Position numbers and translations under genes: made by a program. 64,000 nucleotides of DNA from M3007 sp037445225 (GTDB lineage Bacteria; Bacteroidota; Bacteroidia; Chitinophagales; Saprospiraceae). The stretch covers positions 26,000 through 89,999 of the forward strand of contig JBBIKW010000016.1 of assembly GCA_037445225.1 (NCBI GenBank). Reading direction: 5' to 3'. Positions 18,301 to 28,175 of the stretch are shown piece by piece; positions within the stretch are counted from its first letter, which is position 1, and each line of letters starts with the position of its first letter. Below the pieces are notes generated by a model that searched no databases, was not told where the DNA came from, and saw only the letters and a list, made by a program, of their open reading frames with translations.

Positions 18301-18427
18301 AGGCAACCGACGGTGCACCATAGGCATACTTCAACAAGCAAGGCAGGTAATCGTTCGTCAAAACAACCCTTCGACAGGAAGCGAAAAAAAGCGACTTTTG
18401 TCCTGGCGCGGGCTAAGGAATATTTCT

Positions 18428-20236
18428 ATGCGAGAGACCACTTTCATACGGCAAAACCAAGAGAAATGGGCGGAGTATGAGCATTTGCTCAGGCAGTCGC
18501 ACATCGACCCCGATCGATTGCGGGAGATGTTTGTCCACGTTACGGACGACTTGGCCTATGCTCGCACGTTTTACCCGACCCGCACGGTGCGCTACTACTT
18601 AAACGGTCTGGCCCAGCGCATCTTTCACCGGCTGCACTATCGGCGGCAGTGGTTGTGGAGCCGGATGTTCGCCTTTTGGACCGACCGACTGCCGCTGTTG
18701 TTGTGGGAGTCGCGTTGGGCCCTGCTGTTGTCATTCGCGATATTTGTCGCGTCGGCAGCCGTGGGCGTAGTGTCCAGCCGAGTGGATCCCGACTTTGCCC
18801 GCTACATTTTGGGCGATAGCTACGTGGAGATGACGTTGGAAAACATCGAGGCGGGCGACCCTATGGCGGTGTACAAGGAGGAGCCGCCGTTGGGTATGGC
18901 CATAGGTATTGCTGCCAATAACGTGTTTGTTGCCTTGCAGACGACCCTTTCGGGTGTGCTGAGCGCCATCGGCACGGTGTTCATTCTCGTGCGCAACGGC
19001 ATCATGGTGGGGGTTTTCCAATACTTTTTTATCGAGCGAGGGTTGTTTTGGCCCTCTTTTTTGACCATATGGATCCACGGCACCTTGGAAATCAGCGCTA
19101 TTATCGTGGCTGGGGCGGCGGGACTGGTTATGGGGGCAGGGCCGCTTTTCCCCGGCACCTACGCGCGCCGTCAGGCGTTTCAGCGCGCGGCTCGTCGAGC
19201 GGTCTATATCTTTTTAGGGCTCATCCCGTTGTTCTTGTTAGCGGCTTTTTTCGAAGGGTTTCTAACGCGCTACACCGACACGCCGGCCGCGCTGCGCTTA
19301 GCGTTTATCGGCGCTTCTTTGGTGTTTGTATTGGGCTACTTCGTGTACCTACCGTGGCGGAAGGCGCAGCAAAGACCTTTCGACCGGTTTGATGTTCCCG
19401 ACACTTTGCCGCCTGTTTCGGAGGCCATTTCTTTTGTTGCTATCAAGAGCAGTGGAGCAGTTTTGGTCGACGTTTTTCGCCTATTCTCTCGGCGCTTTTG
19501 GCTTCTGGTAGGCAGCGGAGCTACAGCGGCTGTCCTCTTGGTGGGAAGTGCTCTGTGGGCAGGATGGCTCTCTTCAGAGGCTGAAGGAGCGGAACGTTTC
19601 AATTTCTCGCCTTTAGCATACGTAAAGGCGATGTTTTTTGTCGGTCTTGCCTTGTTGTCGTTAGAGGAGGTTCGGCGAGCGATGCCGGCCGACCATCGGG
19701 CGGCATTTGCTCCTGTGAGGGGGATGCCTTTAGTTGTCTTCGGCGTATTACTTGCAGGTGCAGCGGTGGTCATGGGCGCTTGGCAACAGTCAACAGTTGG
19801 CCTCGTTTTGCGGATGGCGATTTTGGGGGGTATCTGTAGCGTAGGGTTGGCCGCGCTCTATTTTGGTCGGCACGCTTGGTCGGTCCGTTGGCGTGTGTTG
19901 GCGCCGCACTATTGGCCGAGTTTAGCGCTAATAGGCATTTCGTTGGCATTTTTTGCGGTGCTGCTGGGTTGGTTTTTCAATTCTTTGCTGGCCGATATGA
20001 TTGTCGAATTCTTTCGATGGCTTGTTCCCGCCACACTCGATGCTCAATACACCTATAATGATGGTATCGCGCTGTTTTTCAGAAGTTTAGTCCTGTACCT
20101 CAGTTGGGAATGGATGATAATAGCCGGTGCGTTGTGCTTTTTTTCTCACCGAGAAAGAGAGGAAGCAGCGCACCTTTACCAGCAGATAGCGCGCGTAGGC
20201 AGCCAAAAGCGCCTGAGAGGGTTGACGCGCGAGTAA
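18428..20236 (+). CDS. SpoIIM (DUF95)-type membrane protein with an extra C-terminal membrane module
   Basis: A 602-residue membrane protein. The first about 330 residues match the SpoIIM/DUF95 family: MRETTFIRQNQEKW, LRQSHIDPDRLREMF, the DDLAYARTFYP block, then membrane segments with IAANNVFVALQTTLSGVLSA and the HGTLEISAIIVAGAAGL signature. A second half of about 250 residues has five or six more membrane segments with no family I recognise, so this may be a fusion. In Bacteroidota SpoIIM genes often sit with RDD, DUF4129, MoxR and DUF58 genes; none adjoins it here. The start at ATG 18428 fits the family. It is divergent from the YbbP gene. Confidence 0.82.
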   Translation: MRETTFIRQNQEKWAEYEHLLRQSHIDPDRLREMFVHVTDDLAYARTFYPTRTVRYYLNGLAQRIFHRLHYRRQWLWSRMFAFWTDRLPLLLWESRWALLLSFAIFVASAAVGVVSSRVDPDFARYILGDSYVEMTLENIEAGDPMAVYKEEPPLGMAIGIAANNVFVALQTTLSGVLSAIGTVFILVRNGIMVGVFQYFFIERGLFWPSFLTIWIHGTLEISAIIVAGAAGLVMGAGPLFPGTYARRQAFQRAARRAVYIFLGLIPLFLLAAFFEGFLTRYTDTPAALRLAFIGASLVFVLGYFVYLPWRKAQQRPFDRFDVPDTLPPVSEAISFVAIKSSGAVLVDVFRLFSRRFWLLVGSGATAAVLLVGSALWAGWLSSEAEGAERFNFSPLAYVKAMFFVGLALLSLEEVRRAMPADHRAAFAPVRGMPLVVFGVLLAGAAVVMGAWQQSTVGLVLRMAILGGICSVGLAALYFGRHAWSVRWRVLAPHYWPSLALIGISLAFFAVLLGWFFNSLLADMIVEFFRWLVPATLDAQYTYNDGIALFFRSLVLYLSWEWMIIAGALCFFSHREREEAAHLYQQIARVGSQKRLRGLTRE

Positions 20237-20248
20237 TGTTTTTTGAAT

Positions 20249-21625
20249 ATGGCACTTCCACCGCCGTTTTTACGGCAGATGCGCCTCTTGTTGGGGCATG
20301 AGTATGCGTCTTTTTTGGTGGCTTTGGAAGCGAAGGCCCCTGTGAGCGTGCGCCTGAACCCGCGGAAGCGCTGGGAGGGCTGGACGACGCCGCCTTTCGC
20401 CGAGGCCACGGCGGTTCCGTGGTGTTCGGAAGGATGGTATTTGCCGGAGCGTCCCGTCTTCACGCTCGATCCGCTGCTGCACGCTGGCGCCTATTACGCG
20501 CAGGAAGCCTCATCGATGTTTTTGGATGAGGTGGTGCGCCGCTGTGCGGGCAGGGACCAACCCCTGCGCGTGTTGGACCTGTGTGCTGCGCCTGGGGGGA
20601 AGACAACGCTGCTGCAATCTGTTTTGCCTGAGGGCAGCTGGATTGTTGCCAATGAGGTGGTACGCTCGCGCTTAGGAGCCCTTCGAGAAAACATAGAGCG
20701 CTGGGGAGGCTCCTCCGTTGCTATCGTTTCGGCGGTAGGCGAGCAGTGGGAGGCTGTGAGGGCCTGGTTTGACATGGTCGTGGTTGACGCTCCTTGCAGT
20801 GGGGAGGGGCTTTTTCGCAAAAACCCCGAGGCCGTGCGCGAGTGGTCGCCAGCGCATGTGGAGGCGTGTGCTCTTCGGCAGCGCCACATTCTCTCCTCTG
20901 CGGTGCACTTGCTTAAACCGGGTGGCTTATTGGTGTACTCTACCTGTACTTTTAATCGCCAAGAGAATGAGGAAAATGCGGAATGGCTCATTCGAAGCTT
21001 CTCCTTGGAGCCGGTAGTGTTGTCGCTTCCAGCGGAGTGGGGGATCGTTCAGGAGGATCTGGGCACCTATCGGTTTTTTCCGCATCGGTTGCAGGGAGAG
21101 GGCTTCTTCGTGGGGCTGTTTCGCCGACATAGGGCAGCAGGTAGGACCGCATCGCTGCGAGCGCCGACGGGTTTTCGACAGCTGCAGCCGGTGTCGGCCC
21201 GTGCACTCACCGCGGTGCGGTATTGGTTGAAGGAGCCCGACACATGGGCTTTTTTCCTGAATGCCAAAGGTGAGGCGGTGGCCGTGTCTCGGGAGCTTTT
21301 GTCCGACTTGCGCCTATTAGAGAACGCGCTACCTAACGCGCACATAGGATGTACTGTAGGCCGATTCAAGGGAAGCGATTTCATCCCTAACCACGCTTTG
21401 GCGCTTCACCCGGCGCTTTCGCCCGACGTGCCGGCAGTAGCCCTCACCCTCGAGCAGGCACTGCGTTTTTTGAAAAAGGAGCAGTTCGATTTGCCCGGCC
21501 TCCAGGATTATCGCGGCTGGGTGGTCGCGCGCTTTCGAGGTCTGGGATTGGGATGGCTAAAAGTGCTGCCGCAGCGCTGGAACAACTACTTACCCCCTAC
21601 CAGCCGCATCCGGATGACCACGTGA
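20249..21625 (+). CDS. rRNA 5-methylcytosine methyltransferase, NOL1/NOP2/Sun family (RsmF-like)
   Basis: A 458-residue SAM-dependent RNA m5C methyltransferase. It has the SAM motif LDLCAAPGGKTTLL, motif IV VVVDAPCSGEGLFRKNPE with the Cys that releases product, and YSTCTFNRQENEENAEWL containing the catalytic Cys. The C-terminal about 150 residues form an RsmF-type extra domain with GWLKVLPQRWNNYLP at the end. RsmF modifies 16S rRNA in E. coli; whether the same site is used here cannot be said. ATG 20249 is preferred to the TTG at 20243. The gene follows the SpoIIM-like gene by 12 bases. Confidence 0.92.
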   Translation: MALPPPFLRQMRLLLGHEYASFLVALEAKAPVSVRLNPRKRWEGWTTPPFAEATAVPWCSEGWYLPERPVFTLDPLLHAGAYYAQEASSMFLDEVVRRCAGRDQPLRVLDLCAAPGGKTTLLQSVLPEGSWIVANEVVRSRLGALRENIERWGGSSVAIVSAVGEQWEAVRAWFDMVVVDAPCSGEGLFRKNPEAVREWSPAHVEACALRQRHILSSAVHLLKPGGLLVYSTCTFNRQENEENAEWLIRSFSLEPVVLSLPAEWGIVQEDLGTYRFFPHRLQGEGFFVGLFRRHRAAGRTASLRAPTGFRQLQPVSARALTAVRYWLKEPDTWAFFLNAKGEAVAVSRELLSDLRLLENALPNAHIGCTVGRFKGSDFIPNHALALHPALSPDVPAVALTLEQALRFLKKEQFDLPGLQDYRGWVVARFRGLGLGWLKVLPQRWNNYLPPTSRIRMTT

Positions 21626-21650
21626 GCCTCCTGATATGCGGCTTCAAAAA

Positions 21651-22148
21651 CTACACGGAGAAGCCGCGCTGCCGAAGCCAATCGAAACAATGCGAGCTGG
21701 GCAAAAAGTGGATGTGCTGACCAAAGCGCCCCGACCCTTTGAGGTGTAAGATGGCACGGCGTTGGCCCCACTGTCGGCGCTTCTCCACCTCCGCCACGTC
21801 GTTCCACGGATAGCGCACGGTTGTCCAGTAGTTCGTCACGTATACGTAGGCGTCGTCGGCATCGATGCGCTTCAAGGGCCAGAGGGCGCCTTTGACGTAG
21901 GTCAACCAAAGCAGCCAAAGGAACAGGCCGATGCCTCGAGGCCACCAGATGGAGTAAGCCAGATACAGTTCGTCGGCGGGCGTCAGCCAAATCAACAAGA
22001 CGAAGCCGCTCAAGAAGACCGTGCTGAATACGGGAAGAAAGACGCGCCAAAAAAGCGTCCAGTTGGACGACAGCAACACGGTTCTCGACCGACCGTTTGC
22101 AGGAGGGCGTTCCGTCGTATCCGGTGGAACAGCGTGCTTTTCTGCCAT
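21651..22148 (-). CDS. Small membrane protein with PH-like C-terminal half, unknown function
   Basis: A 165-residue protein: a polar N-terminus, two or three membrane segments (about residues 30-90), then a soluble part with RIDADDAYVYVTNYWTTVRYPWNDVAEVEK and LHLKGSGRFGQHIHFLP. The second part resembles the bacterial PH-domain strands used in small membrane-anchored proteins, but I cannot assign it firmly. It faces rsmF tail to tail and follows the adaptor gene after 77 bases. Confidence 0.7.
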   Translation of the reverse strand: MAEKHAVPPDTTERPPANGRSRTVLLSSNWTLFWRVFLPVFSTVFLSGFVLLIWLTPADELYLAYSIWWPRGIGLFLWLLWLTYVKGALWPLKRIDADDAYVYVTNYWTTVRYPWNDVAEVEKRRQWGQRRAILHLKGSGRFGQHIHFLPSSHCFDWLRQRGFSV

Positions 22149-22225
22149 AGTTACCCTTGCCTTTTGGACAAACTTAGCGGTTTTGCTGAAAAGCCAAAGG
22201 TTGGTTTTCCTTCCATTTGAAGGGC

Positions 22226-23701
22226 CTATTCCGCAGATTTTTCCGCTTTCTTTTCTTTTTCTTCTCGGATGCGCATGCCGGATTTCAGTTTTCGAGCAAT
22301 CGCGCTATAGGGGCCAGTGACCACGCGCTCGCCCTCTTTCAGCCTGGAGAGGATTTCTATGTAGTCGTTGTCTTGGATGCCGGTTTTCACCTCGCGCATG
22401 GCAACGGTGTCGCCTACGGCGACAAAGACCACTTCGCGCAGTTTCTGTGGGCCGGCGTTCGTCTTTGAGTTGTCGTTCGAGTTATTCTCCGCGATCTTGT
22501 CGGCTTGGGCGGCGGAGGCGTTTTCGCCTCGAGCGGTCACGGCGATGATGGGAACGCTGAGGACATTCTCGACGGTCTCCGTGTAAATATCTACGGAGGC
22601 CGACATGCCCGGTCGGAAGGGGTAGCGCCGCCCGTCGCTCAACAGGTCGGCATAGGAGGAAGGGTCGATGCGAACTTTGACGATGAAATTGGTGACTTGG
22701 TCGGTGTTGAGCGAGGCGGTACCGCTGCCCAACGCGCTGGTCACGTTGCTAGCACTGCTGGCGATTTCCGAGACCCTTCCTTTGAAGATGCGCCCCAAGT
22801 AGGCGTCTACCTCGATGTCGGCTTCATCGCCCACGGATACTTTGAGGATGTCGTTTTCGCTCACTTCGACCTGGACCTCCATAGAGTGCAAGTTGGCGAT
22901 GCGCATCATTTCTGTGCCGGCCATTTGCAAGGTGCCTACGACGCGCTCGCCCTTTTCGATGTTGAGCTTGCTGACGATACCGCTTACTGGAGCTACTACG
23001 ATGGTCTTTTGTAGGCTGGTGCGCAGCTCCTTGAGGGTGGCCTGAGCGCTGGAGATGCCGAATTCCGCTACGCGGATGTTTTCGCGCGCGCTGGCTAAGT
23101 TCTTTTCAGCGGCCTTCAGCGACGCTTCTGCTGCGGCATAAGCGCTCTCCAGAGCGCGCAGGTTGCTGAGCGAGTTTTCGAAATCTTGCTGAGAGATGAC
23201 CCCTTCGCGATACAGCTGCTCGTTGCGTCGATGGGCGCTGAGAGCGGCTTCCAACTGGGCAGCGACTCGGTTCTTCTCGGCTTTCAGCTGTTCTATTTGC
23301 GCGCTGCTGCTCTCGGCATTGGCCGCCGAGATCTGGCGTTGGGCCTGCGCGCTGCTCAGGGCAGCTTGCCCACGCTCTACGGCGCTTTGGTATTCATCTG
23401 GACGGATCTTGGCCAATACTTGACCGGCCACTACGGAGTCGCCCTCGCGCACGAACAGGGCGATCACCTCTCCTGAGACGTCGGAGCTGATCTTGACTTC
23501 TGTCTCAGGGAAGATCTTTCCGCTGGCGCTCACTACTTCGCGGATGGTGCGCCGTTGCACTTGTTCCAAGGTGACGGGTTCGCCTCTTGGCGTTTGGCGC
23601 GCTTTGACAACGACTGCCACGAGTAAGAGCACGCCGGCAGCAATGCCGACGTACAGCCATCGCTTGTTTTTTTTATGATTTCTGTTCAGAGAAATAGCCA
23701 T
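22226..23701 (-). CDS. Efflux periplasmic adaptor (HlyD/MacA-type membrane fusion protein)
   Basis: A 491-residue adaptor linking an inner-membrane pump to an outer-membrane channel. It has one N-terminal membrane anchor (WLYVGIAAGVLLLVAVVV), the lipoyl-like half motif TEVKISSDVSGEVIALFVREGD, a long coiled coil rich in Ala, Gln and Glu (about residues 105-215), the second lipoyl half (IVVAPVSGIVSKLNIEKGE), a beta-barrel domain and a membrane-proximal domain. The C-terminus is Lys/Glu-rich. Length is long for MacA because of an insert (about residues 395-420) of Asn/Ser/Ala. It follows the TolC gene by 41 bases; the pump is not adjacent. Confidence 0.9.
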   Translation of the reverse strand: MAISLNRNHKKNKRWLYVGIAAGVLLLVAVVVKARQTPRGEPVTLEQVQRRTIREVVSASGKIFPETEVKISSDVSGEVIALFVREGDSVVAGQVLAKIRPDEYQSAVERGQAALSSAQAQRQISAANAESSSAQIEQLKAEKNRVAAQLEAALSAHRRNEQLYREGVISQQDFENSLSNLRALESAYAAAEASLKAAEKNLASARENIRVAEFGISSAQATLKELRTSLQKTIVVAPVSGIVSKLNIEKGERVVGTLQMAGTEMMRIANLHSMEVQVEVSENDILKVSVGDEADIEVDAYLGRIFKGRVSEIASSASNVTSALGSGTASLNTDQVTNFIVKVRIDPSSYADLLSDGRRYPFRPGMSASVDIYTETVENVLSVPIIAVTARGENASAAQADKIAENNSNDNSKTNAGPQKLREVVFVAVGDTVAMREVKTGIQDNDYIEILSRLKEGERVVTGPYSAIARKLKSGMRIREEKEKKAEKSAE

Positions 23702-23742
23702 AGCGATCTACAGATGAGTTTTAGATGACGACGCGCCGCGCT

Positions 23743-25176
23743 TTATAGTCGGATATCTTTTCCCAAATAGAAATCCAAGATTTTTAGTCGGAAGAGATAA
23801 TCGTATCGAGCGACGAGCAGGTCGTTTTCAGCGTTATCGCGGTTGGTACGGGCGGTGTTCAGCTCGAGCAAGTTGGCGGCGCCGAGCTGATAGCGCTTTT
23901 CTGTGTTGGCAAAGGCGGCCTGCATAGCTTCGTAGGTTTTTTGGGCGGCCTCGAGTTGAAGGTGTCCGGCACGCGCATTGGCCAGGGCGGTCTGGATGTC
24001 GTTCTTGAGGCGCTGTTGCACCTGGTTCTCTTGCAATTGCGCCGTGATGACGCCCAAGCGAGCGCGTTCCACGCCGAGGCGAGTGCGGCCGTTTTGATAG
24101 ATGGGGATACTGAGCTGCAATCCGAACCCTTGGCCAAAGTTGCGCTCGATTTGGTTGAAATACGACAAGGGAGGGAACTCCAAGATGCTAACGTACTGCT
24201 GTACGGGCACGTCTACTTCGTTGATGCGCACGATCACGGGAGGGCTGAGCTCCGTTCCAGTGATGATGGGGTTATTGAAATCGCGAAACTGGGAGGAGTA
24301 GTTGGTATTCAGGCTGGCGAAGAGCGATAAGGTAGGGAAATAGGCAGAGCGAGCGATGGCTACCCCCGCCTCTGCGCTTTTCAAGCGGAAATGGGCCGCC
24401 CTAACGCCGGGCTGGAACGCCTGAGCCGCTCCGTATACGGCCGACAACGTGAGGCGCTCAGCGCTGCTTTCGTCTGGGATATCAAAGTTTGGGCGCTCGA
24501 GGCGTAGGTCGTAGTCGGGTTCGAGTTGGAGCAGCTGTTTCAAGTTGAGCAGGGCTATGTCCAAATTGTTCTGCGCCTGTACGGCCAGTTGTTCTTCGCG
24601 GGCCACTTGGGCCTGAGCGTTAATGCGGTCGGCGGTTGGAGCACTGCCGGCTTCCACGAGCTTTGCCGTAGTTTGCAGCTGTACCCGCGCCTGCTCTACG
24701 CGGCGAAGCGCAATTTCCCGCTGCTCCTCTGCCAACAGCACGCTTAAGTACGCCTGAGCTACTTGAAGTGCCAGGTCGTTAGCGACCTGCTCTCCATCGG
24801 CCTGGGCCGCTAAGGCATCCCAGTGCGCCTGCCGCACACGGTGGTTGATCTGACCGCCCCCATACAACGGCAAAGCCGCCGCAAGGCCGATGCTGTTGAA
24901 GGTAATGCCCGAAGTGACAAATTGGTTCGTCGCTGGGTCAATCGTTCGACCAAACTGCTCCCCCAAGGTCGAGTTCAAATTGATCGTCGGAAGGCGACTG
25001 GCTTTGGCCTGCCGCTCTGCCAACAGGGCTACGCGCGCGTTGGTCTGGGCCTGCCGAATTTGCCAGTTTACCTCCTGCGCCTGCCGAATGCATCGCTCTA
25101 AGTTCCAGCGCTCTTGCGCCCTCAAAAGAGGGCATATTCCTAAGAGGACAAGTAATAAAAGATAATATCGAGTCAT
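23743..25176 (-). CDS. TolC-family outer membrane efflux protein
   Basis: A 477-residue outer membrane channel with signal peptide MTRYYLLLLVLLGICPLLRA. It shows the two-fold repeated OEP structure: Ala/Gln-rich helices after LERCIRQAQEVNWQIRQAQT, the LPLYGGGQINHRVRQA region, DRINAQAQVAREEQLAVQAQ, then the second copy with FRLKSAEAGVAIARSAYFPT, LSIPIYQNGRTRLGVE and NLLELNTARTNRDNAENDLL. The upstream frame to 25254 has no leader, so I start at ATG 25176. It leads the adaptor gene in a probable operon. Confidence 0.93.
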   Translation of the reverse strand: MTRYYLLLLVLLGICPLLRAQERWNLERCIRQAQEVNWQIRQAQTNARVALLAERQAKASRLPTINLNSTLGEQFGRTIDPATNQFVTSGITFNSIGLAAALPLYGGGQINHRVRQAHWDALAAQADGEQVANDLALQVAQAYLSVLLAEEQREIALRRVEQARVQLQTTAKLVEAGSAPTADRINAQAQVAREEQLAVQAQNNLDIALLNLKQLLQLEPDYDLRLERPNFDIPDESSAERLTLSAVYGAAQAFQPGVRAAHFRLKSAEAGVAIARSAYFPTLSLFASLNTNYSSQFRDFNNPIITGTELSPPVIVRINEVDVPVQQYVSILEFPPLSYFNQIERNFGQGFGLQLSIPIYQNGRTRLGVERARLGVITAQLQENQVQQRLKNDIQTALANARAGHLQLEAAQKTYEAMQAAFANTEKRYQLGAANLLELNTARTNRDNAENDLLVARYDYLFRLKILDFYLGKDIRL

Positions 25177-25356
25177 CGAAATAATGGATCCCATAGCTGC
25201 TGAGGTATTTTCATCGAAACGCCGGGTAAGATCATGCGTTACGGCTGAAAACAATCTCTTTTTTATATTAAGAGGATAAAAGCTCAGATGAAGGTCATCA
25301 TCTTTGAGATAAACTATGAGCGCAAGGTAACGAGTACATCGGTTCGGTATTTTTTA

Positions 25357-25425
25357 CCGCAGGAAGGCGCAGAGGTCTGCGGAGCATTTTTTTCTCTGGA
25401 ACCCTCAGCGTTCTGCGCAGCTTGT
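25357..25425. repeat. Degenerate inverted repeat of GCGCAGAGG type
   Basis: Two arms (GCAGGAAGGCGCAGAGGTCTGC and CCCTCAGCGTTCTGCGCAGC) flank an about 15-base T-rich spacer. The arms are partly complementary and resemble small palindromic repeats dispersed in many bacterial genomes. It sits between the DUF-like gene and the TolC gene start and could act as a terminator-like structure. Only one copy is visible here, so its status is uncertain. Confidence 0.35.
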
Positions 25426-25432
25426 TCGCCGA

Positions 25433-25981
25433 TTATGCTTCCTTTTGCTCGAAGTTGAGCTTAAAGCCGATGCGTTGGTTTTCGTCGGGTCGGTCGTCGT
25501 CGTAGTCTTCCCAAAGCGTGATCTCAGAGATGAACGTCTCCAAATGTCGAATGACGTAGGGCTCCTTTATTTCCTCCGGCCGATAGATGGCCAGCGTTTT
25601 GGGTGGTTGAGGCTGGCCATAGCGCTCGATGTAGGGGTAGTTGATTAGGACGATGATTTTGCCGTTAAAAAGTTGCTGGTAGACCAGAGAGCCATTGTGC
25701 TTAATCAAGTCGCGGTAGACGCCTTCGCTGAGCGGCTCTCCCAGTCCGCTTTGGCTGTGTCCTAAGGAGAGCACCACGGCCTCTAAGTTCTGTACTTCTA
25801 CGCGTTCCTCTACTGAAAAGGACAGGCCGGCCAGTTCGGCTGCCCGTCGCAGGTGCGCTATGAGTTCGGGCTTGAGGTGCTCTTGCCAAAAAGCGCGGTA
25901 GTTTTCAGTGTTTTGGAGCACTTCCTTGTAGCGCTCCACTTTTCGCTGGAAGTTGAAGTAATCCTGTTCGGTGAATGTCAT
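25433..25981 (-). CDS. Conserved hypothetical cytoplasmic protein
   Basis: A 182-residue protein with no signal peptide or membrane segment. The N-terminal half is helical (YFNFQRKVERYKEVLQNTENY, KPELIAHLRRAAELAG); the C-terminal half looks like beta strands with LVYQQLFNGKIIVLINYPYIE. It ends in FKLNFEQKEA. I recognise it as a type of protein seen in Bacteroidota but cannot name a family. The ATG at 25981 is preferred; the upstream extension to 26038 has a Cys/Pro-rich unlikely leader. Confidence 0.65.
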   Translation of the reverse strand: MTFTEQDYFNFQRKVERYKEVLQNTENYRAFWQEHLKPELIAHLRRAAELAGLSFSVEERVEVQNLEAVVLSLGHSQSGLGEPLSEGVYRDLIKHNGSLVYQQLFNGKIIVLINYPYIERYGQPQPPKTLAIYRPEEIKEPYVIRHLETFISEITLWEDYDDDRPDENQRIGFKLNFEQKEA

Positions 25982-26160
25982 ATCGCAAGACGATGTTGGT
26001 GGCACGCGCTGGCATTTGGGATAAGGCGAGGCGCACACCGCCTGTGGTTTGCGGTAAGGATGTTTGTCGCTACTTCGATGGCGTATTCATTCTATCCACC
26101 TATGTACGCTGAGCAGAATGACCTACAGGTTGAGAGTTTGCCTCTAAGAGTCTCTTACCC

Positions 26161-26871
26161 CTACGACTCTAAACGCTGCGCCACAAACTCCTTGTACTTG
26201 CGCCCGATAGGGAGGATGCGCCCTCCGATTTCCACTTCTGCGGCCGAGAAGGAGTCGATTTTGTCGATAGCGACGAGAAAAGAGCGGTGGATGCGCAGAA
26301 AGTACTCTTTAGGGAGCAGCTCTTCCAATTCGTTTAAATGGTAATGAGTAGGATATGCCTTTTGCGCTGTGTGGATGGTCACCGCATCTTTAAGGCTTTC
26401 GATGAAGAGGATCTCGTCTAAGTAAATCTTTACTGAGCGCTTCTGAACGGAAAAGAAGTAGAAAGGGCGATGAGCGATCGATTTTTTGTAGAGCGGCGCT
26501 CCAGTACCGAGGCGGTGTTTGTACAGCACCCTGTTGACCGCCATCGTGAAGCGGTTAAATTCGATTGGCTTTAAAAGATAATCCACTACCTGTAGGTCGA
26601 AGCCCTCTACGGCGAACTCGTGATAGGCCGAGGTAATTACGATGAGAGGCTGTTTGGGGAGCGCCTTGAGAAACTCTAAGCCCGTCAGCTTGGGTAGGTT
26701 GATATCCAAGAAGATGACATCGACGGGTGTTTCTCGAAGGAACTCAATGGCTTTCAACGCGTCCGGACAAACGCCTACTTTCTGGAGAAGGGGGGTCATC
26801 TGAATATACTCCTCCAAGATCTCAGCGGCCAAAGGTTCATCCTCAACGATAAGACAGCGCAAGGGTGACAT
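26161..26871 (-). CDS. LytTR-family response regulator
   Basis: A 236-residue two-domain regulator. The receiver domain holds the acidic pocket EDE (residues 10-12), phospho-acceptor D56 in IFLDINLPKL, Thr/Ser in VITSAY and the conserved Lys in YLLKPIEF. The C-terminal LytTR DNA-binding domain shows ILFIESLKDAVTIHT, LNELEELLP and FLRIHRSFLVAIDKI. The usual partner is a LytS/YehU-type histidine kinase, which is not adjacent here. The start is ATG 26871. Confidence 0.93.
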   Translation of the reverse strand: MSPLRCLIVEDEPLAAEILEEYIQMTPLLQKVGVCPDALKAIEFLRETPVDVIFLDINLPKLTGLEFLKALPKQPLIVITSAYHEFAVEGFDLQVVDYLLKPIEFNRFTMAVNRVLYKHRLGTGAPLYKKSIAHRPFYFFSVQKRSVKIYLDEILFIESLKDAVTIHTAQKAYPTHYHLNELEELLPKEYFLRIHRSFLVAIDKIDSFSAAEVEIGGRILPIGRKYKEFVAQRLES

Positions 26872-26936
26872 AACACAGCAGCAACGGATTAGAACGAGAT
26901 GGAAAGCGCCTCCAAAAATTTATGCGAGATTTTGTA

Positions 26937-28127
<1,191 letters not shown>

Positions 28128-28175
28128 GATGTTTTACCGTTGAATACAATAGCGTTTTTGTCGGACTGCGAACGA

